The notes below the pieces were generated by a model. The model was not told where the DNA came from, did no database searches, and saw nothing but the letters and a program-made list of their open reading frames with translations. 64,000 nucleotides of DNA from Alteromonadaceae bacterium 2753L.S.0a.02 (GTDB lineage: Bacteria; Pseudomonadota; Gammaproteobacteria; Pseudomonadales; Cellvibrionaceae): positions 558,001 to 622,000 of the forward strand of contig VISH01000002.1 in NCBI GenBank assembly GCA_007827375.1. Direction: 5' to 3'. Numbering within the stretch: the first letter of the stretch is position 1; each line of letters opens with the position of its first letter. Positions 8,514 through 17,848 of the stretch are shown piece after piece. The translations under genes were made by a program, and so were the position numbers.

Positions 8514-10730
8514 CTATCTCTCCTGTACGGCCTTAACGTGATGTTCACGATTGTTAAAATCTTCATGGTGGATGGCGTACTCAATGAGCTGGGGAATATC
8601 GAGAATAAATGCAATATCGCCGCTACCTAACAAACTGGAACCGCCTATTCCCTGTAGCGATTGAAAAATCGGGCTGAGCGGTTTTACCACGGTTTGCACT
8701 TCGCCCAGTAACTCTTCAACAACGATACCCGAACGGGTTTCACCAAACTGCACAACCACCAATTTTTCACGTATATGTTTTAACAGGTTGTGTTTGGCTT
8801 GCAGACTGAATATTTCACTGAGACGAATGTACGGAATCTGGTCGCCGCGAAGGTTGACACAATTGCGGCCATCGACATGTTTCAGTGCAGCCAGGTCCAT
8901 GCATTCCAGAACCGTATTTTGTGGAATGATAAAATGGGTATCACTGGAAACCACGTGAAAGCCATCAATAATCGCCAGTGTCAGCGGCAGACGTATGCAA
9001 ATACGAGTACCCACGCCAAGCTTGGTGTCGATTTCGATACTGCCCTGCAGCGCATCGATGTTGCGTTTAACGACGTCCATACCGACACCGCGCCCTGATA
9101 AATCAGTTACCTGATCGGCTGTAGACAGACCTGGGTGAAATATCAGTTGCTTTAAGTCCTGTTCGCTCAATTGGCTTGTCGCTTCAATTACGCCATTCTT
9201 AATCGCTTTCGCACGTATTTTTTCCAGATCAAGACCGCCGCCATCGTCACTCACTTCAATAACAATTATGCCGGCATCGTGATACGCCGAGAGGCACAAG
9301 CTGCCGGTTGCGGGTTTGTTTCTCTCAATGCGGGTTGCTTCACTCTCAATGCCGTGATCGATGGCGTTACGCACGATATGCGTAAGCGGGTCGTTGAGCT
9401 TTTCGACCATAGAGCGGTCGAGCTCGGTTTCGGCACCGCGAATTTTTAATTCGATACTTTTATCGAGATTCGCCGCAGTATCGCGTACCAGGCGACGAAA
9501 GCGCTGAAAGGTATCGCCAATAGGCACCATACGCAGCGTTAATGCGGCATCGCGAATATGCTCAGTAAAACCACCGAGATTGGCAACGGCATCCAGGAGC
9601 GGTGCGTGATGCGTTTCGTTGGCGAGAATGTCCACCCGTTGCCGGCTGATGACCAGTTCGCCAATAAGATTGATTAAGGTATCGAGTTTATCGGCATCTA
9701 CCCGAATAAAGCGACTTTCCTGCGGAGGGCGTTCCGCGAATTTTTTCTGTTTGTCGAGCGCGACATCGATAACTTCAGTGGGCAGCGTGTCTTTTTCTAT
9801 AAGAATTTCGCCCAACATTTTAGGCGCTTTTTGTTGTGCGGCCTGAACGGTTTGCTCGTCTAGTGCACGGTCGAGATTTTGCTGCGAGAGCACGCCGCTC
9901 TTAACCAGAATTTCGCCAATTTTCTGGTTGCTTTCGGGCAGTGTGCGCACCAGCTCTATGTATTCACTAATTTTGCTGTGCGGTGGCAATATACGGATGT
10001 CTGAGCCTTCCTGCACAAAACAGAAGGCTTCTTCAATATCGCCGCGTTCCTTGTCCGTTTCAAGATTGAGTTCAAAACCGAGATACAGGTCTTCAGGATT
10101 AAATTCGTGCAGCGAGTCGGGTAGGGCATCGTCAATAAGGTTAAGGTTTTGAATCTCGCCGATATCGCTTAAAAATCGAAAGAACGATAATGGGTCCATA
10201 CCGTTTTGGAGCACATCCGGGCTTAGGCGTAATGAAATGTGCCAGGCGTCGCTTTCCGCATCCGGGCGCTCGTCATTGCCGATTTTATTAATATCGCCAG
10301 CGTCTGGAGCGCCGTTTTGAGACAACTCTGTGTCTTCTGGAATACTCAGCCAGGGCGTAAGTTGCGAAATCAGCGCCTCTCCGTGAGCCAGTTTTTCATC
10401 GCTGGTATTCACATCGTTGCGTACGTCGTCCAACAACGAAACCATATGATCTTTACAATTTAACAGCAGGCCTTGTAGCGCCTGATCAATTTCAATATCG
10501 CCATCCCGGGCCTTATCCAGAACGTTTTCAACGAAGTGAGTAAAGCCCACTAGAGAAGACAAGCCGAATAATCCTGCGGAACCTTTTATGGTATGGGCCG
10601 ATCGAAAAATTTCGTTGAGCGTATCGTCGTCTTTTATACCGTCTTCCAGGCGCAGCAGAGCCGATTCCATGAAATCGAGCAGTTCATCGGCCTCGGCGAA
10701 GAAGGTTTGTAGCGCACTATCCATATTCAT
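8514..10730 (-). CDS. cheA: Chemotaxis histidine kinase CheA
   Basis: A 738-residue CheA. The N-terminal HPt domain carries the phosphorylated His at about residue 46 (FRSAHTIKGSAG). A central region around residues 275-340 contains two copies of a motif like GEILVKSGVLSQQNLDRALDEQ-type helices (second copy GEILIEKDTLPTEVIDVALDKQ, each described approximately), resembling the N-terminal domain of GspE/PilB ATPases. Then come the dimerisation helix, the ATP-binding domain (N box HIVRNAIDHGIE, GRGVGMDVV) and a CheW-like domain. The start at 10730 was chosen because its ATG overlaps the stop of the STAS gene (ATGA); a longer in-frame start at 10775 would overlap that gene heavily. Confidence 0.94.
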   Translation of the reverse strand: MNMDSALQTFFAEADELLDFMESALLRLEDGIKDDDTLNEIFRSAHTIKGSAGLFGLSSLVGFTHFVENVLDKARDGDIEIDQALQGLLLNCKDHMVSLLDDVRNDVNTSDEKLAHGEALISQLTPWLSIPEDTELSQNGAPDAGDINKIGNDERPDAESDAWHISLRLSPDVLQNGMDPLSFFRFLSDIGEIQNLNLIDDALPDSLHEFNPEDLYLGFELNLETDKERGDIEEAFCFVQEGSDIRILPPHSKISEYIELVRTLPESNQKIGEILVKSGVLSQQNLDRALDEQTVQAAQQKAPKMLGEILIEKDTLPTEVIDVALDKQKKFAERPPQESRFIRVDADKLDTLINLIGELVISRQRVDILANETHHAPLLDAVANLGGFTEHIRDAALTLRMVPIGDTFQRFRRLVRDTAANLDKSIELKIRGAETELDRSMVEKLNDPLTHIVRNAIDHGIESEATRIERNKPATGSLCLSAYHDAGIIVIEVSDDGGGLDLEKIRAKAIKNGVIEATSQLSEQDLKQLIFHPGLSTADQVTDLSGRGVGMDVVKRNIDALQGSIEIDTKLGVGTRICIRLPLTLAIIDGFHVVSSDTHFIIPQNTVLECMDLAALKHVDGRNCVNLRGDQIPYIRLSEIFSLQAKHNLLKHIREKLVVVQFGETRSGIVVEELLGEVQTVVKPLSPIFQSLQGIGGSSLLGSGDIAFILDIPQLIEYAIHHEDFNNREHHVKAVQER

Positions 10731-11041
10731 GCTGCAGCCTCGCTTAATCCAAAGGTTGCGCCGCAGTTCAGGCAATCCAGAATATTTTTTGCTGATTCGC
10801 TCACATCGCTAATCGCCAATGTGCCACCTTGTTGCAGCACCAGTTTTTTAAGCATAAAAAGTAATTGCACCCCTGCGGTATCCAGCTCTTCGACCCGTGA
10901 AAGGTCGAGTAGCACTTTTTTATCCAGACCTTTCGCTTCGTCTAACAACAATGCTTTAACATCCGCTACCTGATAGATGGTCAATTCGCCGCTGAGGGTT
11001 ATGCGGGTCTGACGTGCCGTTGTTTTGTATTGAACTTGCAT
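10727..11041 (-). CDS. STAS-domain (anti-anti-sigma-like) protein
   Basis: A 104-residue single STAS domain, the fold of SpoIIAA/MlaB-type proteins. The loop that carries the phosphorylatable residue reads VEELDTAGVQLLFML, so Thr stands where Ser is often found. Its stop overlaps the cheA start by 4 bp. STAS proteins occur in some alternative chemosensory clusters, where they may be substrates or partners of the kinase; the exact role here is inferred only from position. Confidence 0.88.
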   Translation of the reverse strand: MQVQYKTTARQTRITLSGELTIYQVADVKALLLDEAKGLDKKVLLDLSRVEELDTAGVQLLFMLKKLVLQQGGTLAISDVSESAKNILDCLNCGATFGLSEAAA

Positions 11042-11125
11042 ATTTGTTTAACCATCCGATCGTTAGAGCCGGTAATTGTTGTTACATTTTCTACACTGTT
11101 TCAGGTTAAAGATAAAAATGTGTCA

Positions 11126-11494
11126 TTAGGGGCTAATCAGCATGGATACTGCTTTCAGCATTTGCTCGGGTTGAAAGGGTTTTACCACCCAGGCTTTCGC
11201 ACCGGCGGCTTGCCCTGCCTTTTTTTTCTCATCCGAGCCCTCGGTTGTTAACATAATCACCGGCGTAAATTTGTAGTTCGGTAATTCCTTCATGCTTTTA
11301 ACAAAGCTGATGCCATCCATTACCGGCATGTTGACATCGCTGATTACCAAATTAATCTTTTTGCCGTCGAGTTTGCTCAGGGCGTCCTGGCCGTTGGACG
11401 CTTCTAAAACGTCGTAACCCGCACTTTTTAGTGCAATACTCACAACTTGCCGAAGGCTCGCGGAGTCATCGACAATCATGATGGTTTTTGGCAT
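11126..11494 (-). CDS. cheY: Single-domain response regulator CheY
   Basis: A 122-residue CheY-like receiver with no output domain. Conserved residues are the acidic pair in MIVDDSASLRQVV, phospho-acceptor D53 in LVISDVNMPVMDG, the Thr switch in VIMLTTEGS, and the Lys in WVVKPFQPEQM. It is encoded upstream of the STAS and cheA genes and is the probable phosphorylation target of this CheA. Confidence 0.94.
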   Translation of the reverse strand: MPKTIMIVDDSASLRQVVSIALKSAGYDVLEASNGQDALSKLDGKKINLVISDVNMPVMDGISFVKSMKELPNYKFTPVIMLTTEGSDEKKKAGQAAGAKAWVVKPFQPEQMLKAVSMLISP

Positions 11495-11505
11495 ATGTCA
11501 GCTCC

Positions 11506-12696
11506 TTAAAAAAAAGTGATGGATGAATCCGCCGGTTGCTCTTGAGCGTTTTCACCCTTGTGCACAGCCACCTGCTCGAGGCTGGTGTAGCTTTTTTGTA
11601 CGTCATCTAGCCATTGCTTAACGTTTAGGCGCGGCACAGCCTGTTGCGTCGCCATAGCGGCCTTGTGTTCGGTAACGGCAGCGGCAAGCTTGTCGACGTC
11701 GTCCACCACGTGACTGAGAATTTGGTTGACACGATCCTGAAATTGCAAGGCCACCAATACGTCTTCTACATCGCGTCGCACCTGGCTGCTTTCCGTTTCA
11801 AGCAACTTTGAGGAAGTTACTATTTGGGTGCCCGCAGATTCAAAATTATTGAGCACTTCACCAATGGTGGTTTCAACATCACCCAGAATGGCCGTTTCCT
11901 GTTCGGCAAATTGAGTAGCTGTGTGCAGGGTGTTTTCCAAAGCTTGGTTCACTTGTTCAATACGCTGCGTGATGCGTGCGCCGGTTTCACCCGAACGGGT
12001 GGAAAGTGTTCTCACTTCGTCAGCCACTACCGCAAAACCCCGGCCCTGCTCGCCGGCACGTGCCGCTTCGATAGCAGCATTCAGGGCGAGTAAATTCGTT
12101 TGTGAGGCAATATCGGCAACCTCGGAACCCATCGCCCGCAACTCCTCGGTTATTTGTGCCAGCTTGGAAATTTCGCTGAGCATCTCGGCGCGACTTTGAA
12201 TGGTAGAGCGCAAGCTCAACATAATTTCATTGAGCGACTTGTCGGCATCTTGAATAATGTGGCTGAGCCCTTCCTGGCCATTTAAGCCACTGGCCGTTTG
12301 TGTGGAGGTAGTAATAGCCTGTTGCAGGCGGTCGTTTATGTCGCCAAAGCGCAGGCTTAAATCGGTTATACCAGTTTCTATTTGCGCTTTTGCCAGGTTG
12401 GTTTGCTTATTCCACGACGGCAATACAGCAGAGAGTAATTCGGTATAATTTTGCAGCAGTTGAGCGCTCTGCTGTGATAGCGCCAGCTGTTGGCTTGTTG
12501 TAGTGAGTTGCGAATGCTGGTCTGCATGCACGTCTTGCAATTGCTTGAAAATAGCGGCGCCAGCAGCAGCGCCACCCAAAATAGCCGCTAAAAAAAATAA
12601 ATCGAGCGGCAGGCTGGCCCCGCCCCAAAAAAACAAAGCAACGCCGAAGCTCGCAACAACAGCGAGAGCACTGTAAAAAAACACCTGATTGGACAT
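11506..12696 (-). CDS. Methyl-accepting chemotaxis-like receptor, short N-terminus
   Basis: A 396-residue membrane protein with two N-terminal hydrophobic segments (about residues 5-23 and 30-50) and no extracytoplasmic domain or recognisable HAMP. The signalling hairpin carries DIASQTNLLALNAAIEAARA and GRGFAVVADEVRTLS. The C-terminal part (VALQFQDRVNQILSHVVDDV) matches a subset of receptors found near chemosensory operons. It follows the larger MCP gene by 13 bp and precedes cheY by 11 bp. Confidence 0.9.
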   Translation of the reverse strand: MSNQVFFYSALAVVASFGVALFFWGGASLPLDLFFLAAILGGAAAGAAIFKQLQDVHADQHSQLTTTSQQLALSQQSAQLLQNYTELLSAVLPSWNKQTNLAKAQIETGITDLSLRFGDINDRLQQAITTSTQTASGLNGQEGLSHIIQDADKSLNEIMLSLRSTIQSRAEMLSEISKLAQITEELRAMGSEVADIASQTNLLALNAAIEAARAGEQGRGFAVVADEVRTLSTRSGETGARITQRIEQVNQALENTLHTATQFAEQETAILGDVETTIGEVLNNFESAGTQIVTSSKLLETESSQVRRDVEDVLVALQFQDRVNQILSHVVDDVDKLAAAVTEHKAAMATQQAVPRLNVKQWLDDVQKSYTSLEQVAVHKGENAQEQPADSSITFF

Positions 12697-12709
12697 CTTC
12701 TAAAATCCG

Positions 12710-14263
12710 TTATGCCGCGTTACTGTCGTTGTCGTAATCGTCCCCGGAATCTCGTTTTAGTTTGAAAAAAGCCACCAGCTCCTGCAGCAGACGGGCCTGA
12801 CCATTCATCTCTTCAGAGGTGGCCGCGAGTTCTTCGGAGGCTGCCGCATTTTGCTGGGTAATCTGGCTCATTTGTGTCATCGCGGAATTCACCTGAGCCA
12901 AGCCACCGGATTGCTCCGTTGAAGCCGCGGCAATTTCCTGAACCAGATCGGAGGTTTTGGTAATTGCAGGAACCATTTCGTTGAGGAGATTGCCCGCACG
13001 TTCGGCGAGCTCGACATTGCTGCCGGCGACATCGCCAATTTCCTGAGCCGCGACGCGACTGCGTTCCGCGAGTTTGCGAACTTCATCGGCCACAACGGCA
13101 AAGCCTTTTCCGTATTGGCCGGCGCGACCCGCTTCAATCGCGGCGTTAAGTGCGAGCAGGTTGGTTTGATAAGCGATGTCGTCGATGATGCTGATGCGCT
13201 CGGCAATTTGTTTCATGGCATCCACCGTTTGGCGAACCGCCTCTCCGCCTTCCGAAGCCTGCTTGGCTGCCTGAGAAGCCATGCCGTCGGTAACTTTGGC
13301 GTTATCGGCATTCTGGTCTACCGAGGCCGACATTTCCTCCACGGAAGCGCTGATCTGTTCCACACTTGCGGCCTGTTCGGTGGTTGCCTGGCTGACACTT
13401 TGCGCGGTGGCGGAAACCTGTGTGGATGCATTATTGAGTGAATCTGAGGTGGCCAAAATATTGTTGACGGTATCGGCGAGCCTATCCATGGTTTCGTCCA
13501 TCGCCTGGAGCAGCACACCGAATTCATCACTGCGTTTGGTTTGCGCACGGTAACTCAAATCCCCTTGCGCCAATTGCTGAACTGCAGCCAATACCACCTG
13601 TAGGGGGCTGGTAATACTGCGTAAGAGCACCCAGGAAAGAAACACCGCAAAAACAGTGACAGCGATTACACAAATAGTGAGTACCGTCTGTGTGGTGCTG
13701 AATGTTTTGTTCGCCTCTGTGTGCTTACTGCCAAGCATTTGCTCGAGCCTGTCCTGCATCTTATCGAGGGTATTGCGCATGGTTTCAAATTTTTCAGCGC
13801 CGTCGCCAATACTATGTTGTAAGGCGGTTTTGCGATCGTCGCTGTTGCTGGAACTGGCCAGCTCAACGATTTTTTTGGAGCTGTTTTCCCAGGCGTCCCG
13901 CTGCGAGCGGTACTCATTCATCAAGGCGGTTATCTTGTCATCGGGGAGCAGGCTGTAAAACTTATCCACGCGGTCTCGGGCTTGTTGCACATTCTCCGCG
14001 TGGTCGTTTACCAACTGGGTAAATTCTTCGGTGCCGGGCGCTGTGGCATGCATGGTACGCTCGGCTACCAGGGCTTGTTGTAAGTCGCGGTCGGCCGAAT
14101 ACAAGGTACTGGTTGCCGGTACATAATTTTCGTGAATCAGTTCGGTAGTACTGTGTTCAGAACGAAAGGCCCCCATTACAAATAAAATCAGGGCAACAAA
14201 TGTGATGACCAAGATAGCTATCCCACCGCTCAATCGTTTGGCGACGGATATATTTAAAAGCAT
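12710..14263 (-). CDS. Methyl-accepting chemotaxis protein with periplasmic four-helix-type sensor
   Basis: A 517-residue classical receptor: first membrane segment at residues 11-31, a helical periplasmic domain of about 155 residues, a second membrane segment around 195-215, HAMP (LRSITSPLQVVLAAV), then the signalling domain with IDDIAYQTNLLALNAAIEAG and GKGFAVVADEVRKLAERS. The C-terminus is acidic and lacks a CheR-binding pentapeptide. It is the first gene of the operon and has a strong ribosome-binding site (AAGGAG, 6-7 bp before ATG). Confidence 0.95.
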   Translation of the reverse strand: MLLNISVAKRLSGGIAILVITFVALILFVMGAFRSEHSTTELIHENYVPATSTLYSADRDLQQALVAERTMHATAPGTEEFTQLVNDHAENVQQARDRVDKFYSLLPDDKITALMNEYRSQRDAWENSSKKIVELASSSNSDDRKTALQHSIGDGAEKFETMRNTLDKMQDRLEQMLGSKHTEANKTFSTTQTVLTICVIAVTVFAVFLSWVLLRSITSPLQVVLAAVQQLAQGDLSYRAQTKRSDEFGVLLQAMDETMDRLADTVNNILATSDSLNNASTQVSATAQSVSQATTEQAASVEQISASVEEMSASVDQNADNAKVTDGMASQAAKQASEGGEAVRQTVDAMKQIAERISIIDDIAYQTNLLALNAAIEAGRAGQYGKGFAVVADEVRKLAERSRVAAQEIGDVAGSNVELAERAGNLLNEMVPAITKTSDLVQEIAAASTEQSGGLAQVNSAMTQMSQITQQNAAASEELAATSEEMNGQARLLQELVAFFKLKRDSGDDYDNDSNAA

Positions 14264-14617
14264 AATTATCTCCTTGTGGAAGAGAGCGATTTAGGAGCCC
14301 CTTATCGTTATAACTGTAGTTCAGTTGGCGCTATTCACCATCTAAATAACGCTTCTGGCGCATTAATCATTTATAAAAGCACTATTTTTTATATCCGAGT
14401 GTTGTGGCAGCCTCATTTTTAAAGAATACTTTGTTACATAGCTTAAAAAGCGCGCTATGCGCTAACTGATCTGAATTAAATTCATCAAATTTATGCGTGT
14501 AAGCTATTTGAGTAAGGGCTAATTTGCATTGGTCTTTTTGTCGTGTCTAACTATGCTTGTAATACGTAGAATTTCTAGCCGGGTGAAAACAGTTTTGTGC
14601 GTTGAGTTAACACATAC
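14264..14617. promoter_or_regulatory. Divergent intergenic region between chemosensory operon and RR-EAL gene
   Basis: A 354-bp AT-rich gap between two divergently transcribed units that must hold both promoters. I see a short palindrome (AGCGCGCTATGCGCT at about 14449) but cannot assign -35/-10 boxes with confidence, and no open reading frame worth calling. Confidence 0.5.
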
Positions 14618-15826
14618 ATGATTAAAAGAGTTTTTGTTGTTGACGATAGTCAAGTTCAGTGCGACCACGCCGCTGAGCTTTGCCGTATCGTGTTTCCCGA
14701 TGCTGAAATTGGCACAGCCCGTGATGGTGAAAAGGCGCTGGCAAGCATCGGCCAGGAACCCGTCGACATCCTTCTGGTTGATTTGGAAATGCCGGTGATG
14801 GACGGTGTGGAGCTTATCGACCATATCGCTGCGAAGCGATTGGCCCGTGGCGTTATTGTGATGAGCGCGAAAGACCCCAAACTCATTTCGAGCGTTGGGC
14901 TTATGGCCGAAGCAGGAGGGCTCGCGGTACTGGGTTGTATCCAAAAACCCCTATCCGAGGCTCCCTTGCGGGAGGCTGCGGCAAAATACAGCCCCGAGCG
15001 CCCTCAGCACACTGAAAGTACGGCCAATTCGCTGGTTGTTAGCAAAAACTCAATTCTAGAAGCGATCGCCAAAAATCAATTCAGCCTTTATTATCAGCCT
15101 AAACTTCGTGTGAACAATCTAATGCTGAAAGGGGTAGAAGCCCTGGCGCGCTGGCAGGTGTCTGCCGGAGAATTTATATCACCCATCGCATTTATTGATG
15201 CCGCCGAGCAAGCCGGGTGTATTCACAAGTTAACATTTCATTTGCTGGATCAGGCGCTTGCCCAAAAAGCGCGCTGGAATGCGCAAGGTTTTAAATTTTC
15301 ACTCGCTTTTAATCTTTCACCCTCGCTACTGCACAACGAAAGCCTGGTTACCGAAATTGAAGAGCGTCTCATTGCTCACGGTATAGCAACAGAAGAAATA
15401 ATTCTTGAAGTCACAGAAAATGTGATGCTAGGTGATGTTGCCAAATCGCTCCACATATTAAGCCGCTTACGCTTAAAAGGCTTTGGCATTGCCCTGGACG
15501 ATTACGGTACCGGCTTTGCCAATGCCGAGCAGTTAATGCGCATACCCGCTACAGAATTGAAACTCGACCGCTGCCTGGTGTATGGCATATCTGAAAAACC
15601 CCAGCTGGCTAAGCTAATTACCAGTACCATTCAGCTCGCGTCGGAACTTGATTTGGAAACTGTCGCCGAAGGTGTGGAAGACAAAACCGATTTTGATATG
15701 CTGCAAGAGCAGGGTATTGATCAAATACAGGGCTTTTTCATTGCGAAACCCATGCCTGCGAATATGTTAGCGAACTGGATAGCGAAAGAGTTGTCGCTTA
15801 TTCGGAAGGAGATTAAGGGCAGTTGA
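14618..15826 (+). CDS. Response regulator with EAL (c-di-GMP phosphodiesterase) domain
   Basis: A 402-residue two-domain protein. The receiver (residues 1-125) has FVVDDS and the phospho-acceptor D55 in ILLVDLEMPVMDG. The EAL domain (about 150-395) keeps the catalytic residues: EAL itself in GVEALARW, Asn in FNLSPSLL, Glu in LEVTENVML, the Asp pair in ALDDYGTGFANAEQL, and Glu in TVAEGVED, with QGFFIAKPM at the end. It should therefore hydrolyse c-di-GMP under control of phosphorylation, perhaps by the adjacent CheA; that link is inferred from proximity. Transcribed away from the chemosensory operon. Confidence 0.93.
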   Translation: MIKRVFVVDDSQVQCDHAAELCRIVFPDAEIGTARDGEKALASIGQEPVDILLVDLEMPVMDGVELIDHIAAKRLARGVIVMSAKDPKLISSVGLMAEAGGLAVLGCIQKPLSEAPLREAAAKYSPERPQHTESTANSLVVSKNSILEAIAKNQFSLYYQPKLRVNNLMLKGVEALARWQVSAGEFISPIAFIDAAEQAGCIHKLTFHLLDQALAQKARWNAQGFKFSLAFNLSPSLLHNESLVTEIEERLIAHGIATEEIILEVTENVMLGDVAKSLHILSRLRLKGFGIALDDYGTGFANAEQLMRIPATELKLDRCLVYGISEKPQLAKLITSTIQLASELDLETVAEGVEDKTDFDMLQEQGIDQIQGFFIAKPMPANMLANWIAKELSLIRKEIKGS

Positions 15827-15884
15827 TTGGTGGGTGGGCAATTGATGTGCGAGCTCGTGACTCGAAGAATAATAGATTATAAGC

Positions 15885-16328
15885 TTACTTAATTCGCTTT
15901 ATCCTCGATGGTTGCCATTCGCTATTTAGATACGTTTCGATATCTACGTCGTTTGCGTGAATGCTAACAATACGTATTTTACCATTTTTGATTTTTTGGC
16001 CTTCTTGTACCTGGTAGAAGGTATTGTCGCCTAATTTTATGAGTGCCGTTTTAATGTTTTGATCTGTGCTTGTGGCGATTGTTACATTGGCTTCTTCTGT
16101 AAACTCCTGTGGTGTCGCGTCGACAAACGGATCTCGCTGAAAATTCAGAGTTTTAGAGGCTTTTGCCGGCATGGAAAAAAGAGGCTCGATTTGTCCTTTG
16201 GGGCGCTTTTTAACGGAGTCAATGTATTCGATAAGGTCTTGGTGCGTTGGTTTATTTAGAACGAAAGGCCAGGCTGTCACAAGCGCCAGCAGCAGTATGA
16301 AACTGACAAGTTTAATGGTTTTAGTCAT
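15885..16328 (-). CDS. PilP-like pilus assembly protein
   Basis: A 147-residue protein with one N-terminal hydrophobic segment and a small soluble domain containing RDPFVDATPQEF and YQVQEGQKIKNGKIRIVSI, a pattern resembling PilP, the periplasmic protein that connects PilNO to the secretin. No lipobox is evident. The ATG shares its A with the TGA stop of the PilO-like gene. It is the last gene of the TIR-WD40/pilus operon. Assignment rests on size, motif resemblance and gene order after PilN/PilO-like genes. Confidence 0.7.
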   Translation of the reverse strand: MTKTIKLVSFILLLALVTAWPFVLNKPTHQDLIEYIDSVKKRPKGQIEPLFSMPAKASKTLNFQRDPFVDATPQEFTEEANVTIATSTDQNIKTALIKLGDNTFYQVQEGQKIKNGKIRIVSIHANDVDIETYLNSEWQPSRIKRIK

Positions 16329-16870
16329 CACAGTTGAGCCGCCTCGCTGGTGTAGTAAACAATATGCATTCTTACTGAAAGTAATTGACTCTTTGTGCTG
16401 ATATCAACGCGCTCTACGTCGCTGATTTGTTCTTGGTTCGTTAGCTCTTGCAGCAGTGTTAAAAGGGTTTTGTAGTCGCTAATAAATCGAATTTCAACAG
16501 TGTATTTACTAAAAAACTCCTGTTTGGTTTTGTGGATTTGCTTAAAATCAGCGCTGCTAATGCCTGCTTTTTTGAGAATGGAGAACAGCTCATGGTGTAT
16601 TTCGTGAGTTTCCAGCTTGATTGGCAGTTGTCGAATGAGCTCAGAAAGATTTTTCTCGATTGACTTTTGTTGTTCCTTGTAGGCCGACAAATTGGTTGTC
16701 ATATGTTGTTTCTTTTCAAAATCTGCTCTTAATGTTTGTTCTTTTCGTAGTGCGCGCTCATAATTTTGGTATTGGTCTGACAGAAATAGATGATATACGA
16801 TGACATAAGTAAATATTGCAAGCGCTGTTGTGAATAGCCAGGGTTTGGCTTGTTTTAATCGCTTTCGCAT
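16328..16870 (-). CDS. PilO-like pilus alignment protein
   Basis: A 180-residue bitopic inner-membrane protein: basic N-terminus, hydrophobic segment at about residues 12-30, a coiled-coil stretch (residues 33-75), and an alpha-beta domain. Topology, length and position match PilO/GspM-type alignment-complex proteins. It lies between PilN- and PilP-like genes and is coupled to the latter. Confidence 0.72.
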   Translation of the reverse strand: MRKRLKQAKPWLFTTALAIFTYVIVYHLFLSDQYQNYERALRKEQTLRADFEKKQHMTTNLSAYKEQQKSIEKNLSELIRQLPIKLETHEIHHELFSILKKAGISSADFKQIHKTKQEFFSKYTVEIRFISDYKTLLTLLQELTNQEQISDVERVDISTKSQLLSVRMHIVYYTSEAAQL

Positions 16871-16874
16871 ATTT

Positions 16875-17354
16875 TTAGCTCTTCGGTGTAAGCGCTACTT
16901 GAAAATTATTATTGCGGTCTATCTGGAACGCGGTCTCATGAGTCGTATTGTTTTGGCTCGTCACGCTTAAGGTATTTATAAAATTCTCTAGCGCATTTGG
17001 GTCATTGGTTACGCCCTTGATATATACGCCTTTTTCATTGAGGTGAAGGCTGGTGAGGTGTAGCGAGCTTGGCGCTAAGCTTAATTTTTCGAAAACTGCA
17101 GTGTTATTAGCCAATTTTTCATTAATGGTTGCCACGAGATGGGCATGTTCAAGTAAGTGGCTTCTGCTTTCCTTAATGGTCCGTATTTCGTATATTTTTT
17201 TATCCAAATTTGCTATTTCTGATTCTAATACTTTATTTCGAGTGACTTGGTATTCGAGTGCTTGTGTAATATAAAAATATTGCCCTATGCTGATTGCAAT
17301 AACAAGCACTATCATTGCAATGCCATATCCTGGTAGTTGGTGGATAAATTTCAT
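16875..17354 (-). CDS. PilN-like pilus alignment protein
   Basis: A 159-residue bitopic protein with a short cytoplasmic start, a membrane segment (GIAMIVLVIAISIGQYFYI) and a coiled coil followed by a ferredoxin-like domain (SLHLTSLHLNEKGVYIKGV). This is the PilN/GspL-C-terminal arrangement. I chose the ATG at 17354, two bases after the upstream pilin stop and preceded by an AGGA box; a TTG at 17369 is the alternative. The short cytoplasmic N-terminus lacks the usual PilM-binding consensus, and no pilM gene is present. Confidence 0.72.
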   Translation of the reverse strand: MKFIHQLPGYGIAMIVLVIAISIGQYFYITQALEYQVTRNKVLESEIANLDKKIYEIRTIKESRSHLLEHAHLVATINEKLANNTAVFEKLSLAPSSLHLTSLHLNEKGVYIKGVTNDPNALENFINTLSVTSQNNTTHETAFQIDRNNNFQVALTPKS

Positions 17355-17356
17355 TA

Positions 17357-17836
17357 CTAAATCCTGCAATCGATAGGTAATTCCTGGGGAAGAAAATTGG
17401 TTTCATTGTTTCCATATACTTTCATTCCATCGACCTCATGGGCAAAACCGCATACCCAGGCTATCGGAACGCCTGGGGCACTTTCAACAACCGCGGGGCG
17501 AAGGCTCAGAATTTTATTATGTATATCTTTGTGTGATCGATTGCCAAAGTGTATATTTACGGCACCATCTTTAACTTGTATTTTGGTCACGTAATTTCCG
17601 ATAATTAAATTGGCCTTTGGTAAGCCAGCCGTTAGGTTGTCGCCGGCGATTCCACCGTATTTATTGCGGAATTCAATAATGCCCGCTTGTGCGTATTTTG
17701 CTAACTCAAGGCTTTCATTGACCTGTTCGCGAATAACTTTATCCCGATAAATAGGAACCGCCATAGTGGCAAGAATGCCAATTAAAGCCATTACGATCAT
17801 TAATTCAATTAAAGTAAAGCCGTGTGAAATTTTCAT
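17357..17836 (-). CDS. Type IV pilin-like protein (second pilin of operon)
   Basis: A 159-residue prepilin. The class III signal sequence is clear: a short leader then G-FTLIELMIVMALIGILA, with the processing Gly and Glu at +5. The globular part ends in a Cys-bounded loop (WVCG ... DCRI), as in many type IVa pilins. A good ribosome-binding site (AAGGAG) precedes the ATG. It lies between the PilC-like and PilN-like genes. Confidence 0.9.
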   Translation of the reverse strand: MKISHGFTLIELMIVMALIGILATMAVPIYRDKVIREQVNESLELAKYAQAGIIEFRNKYGGIAGDNLTAGLPKANLIIGNYVTKIQVKDGAVNIHFGNRSHKDIHNKILSLRPAVVESAPGVPIAWVCGFAHEVDGMKVYGNNETNFLPQELPIDCRI

Positions 17837-17848
17837 GATGTTGTCTCC

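Noticed and set aside
10731..10775. Longer CheA start at 10775
   Set aside because: It would overlap the STAS gene by 49 bp, whereas the ATG at 10730 overlaps its stop in the common ATGA fashion.
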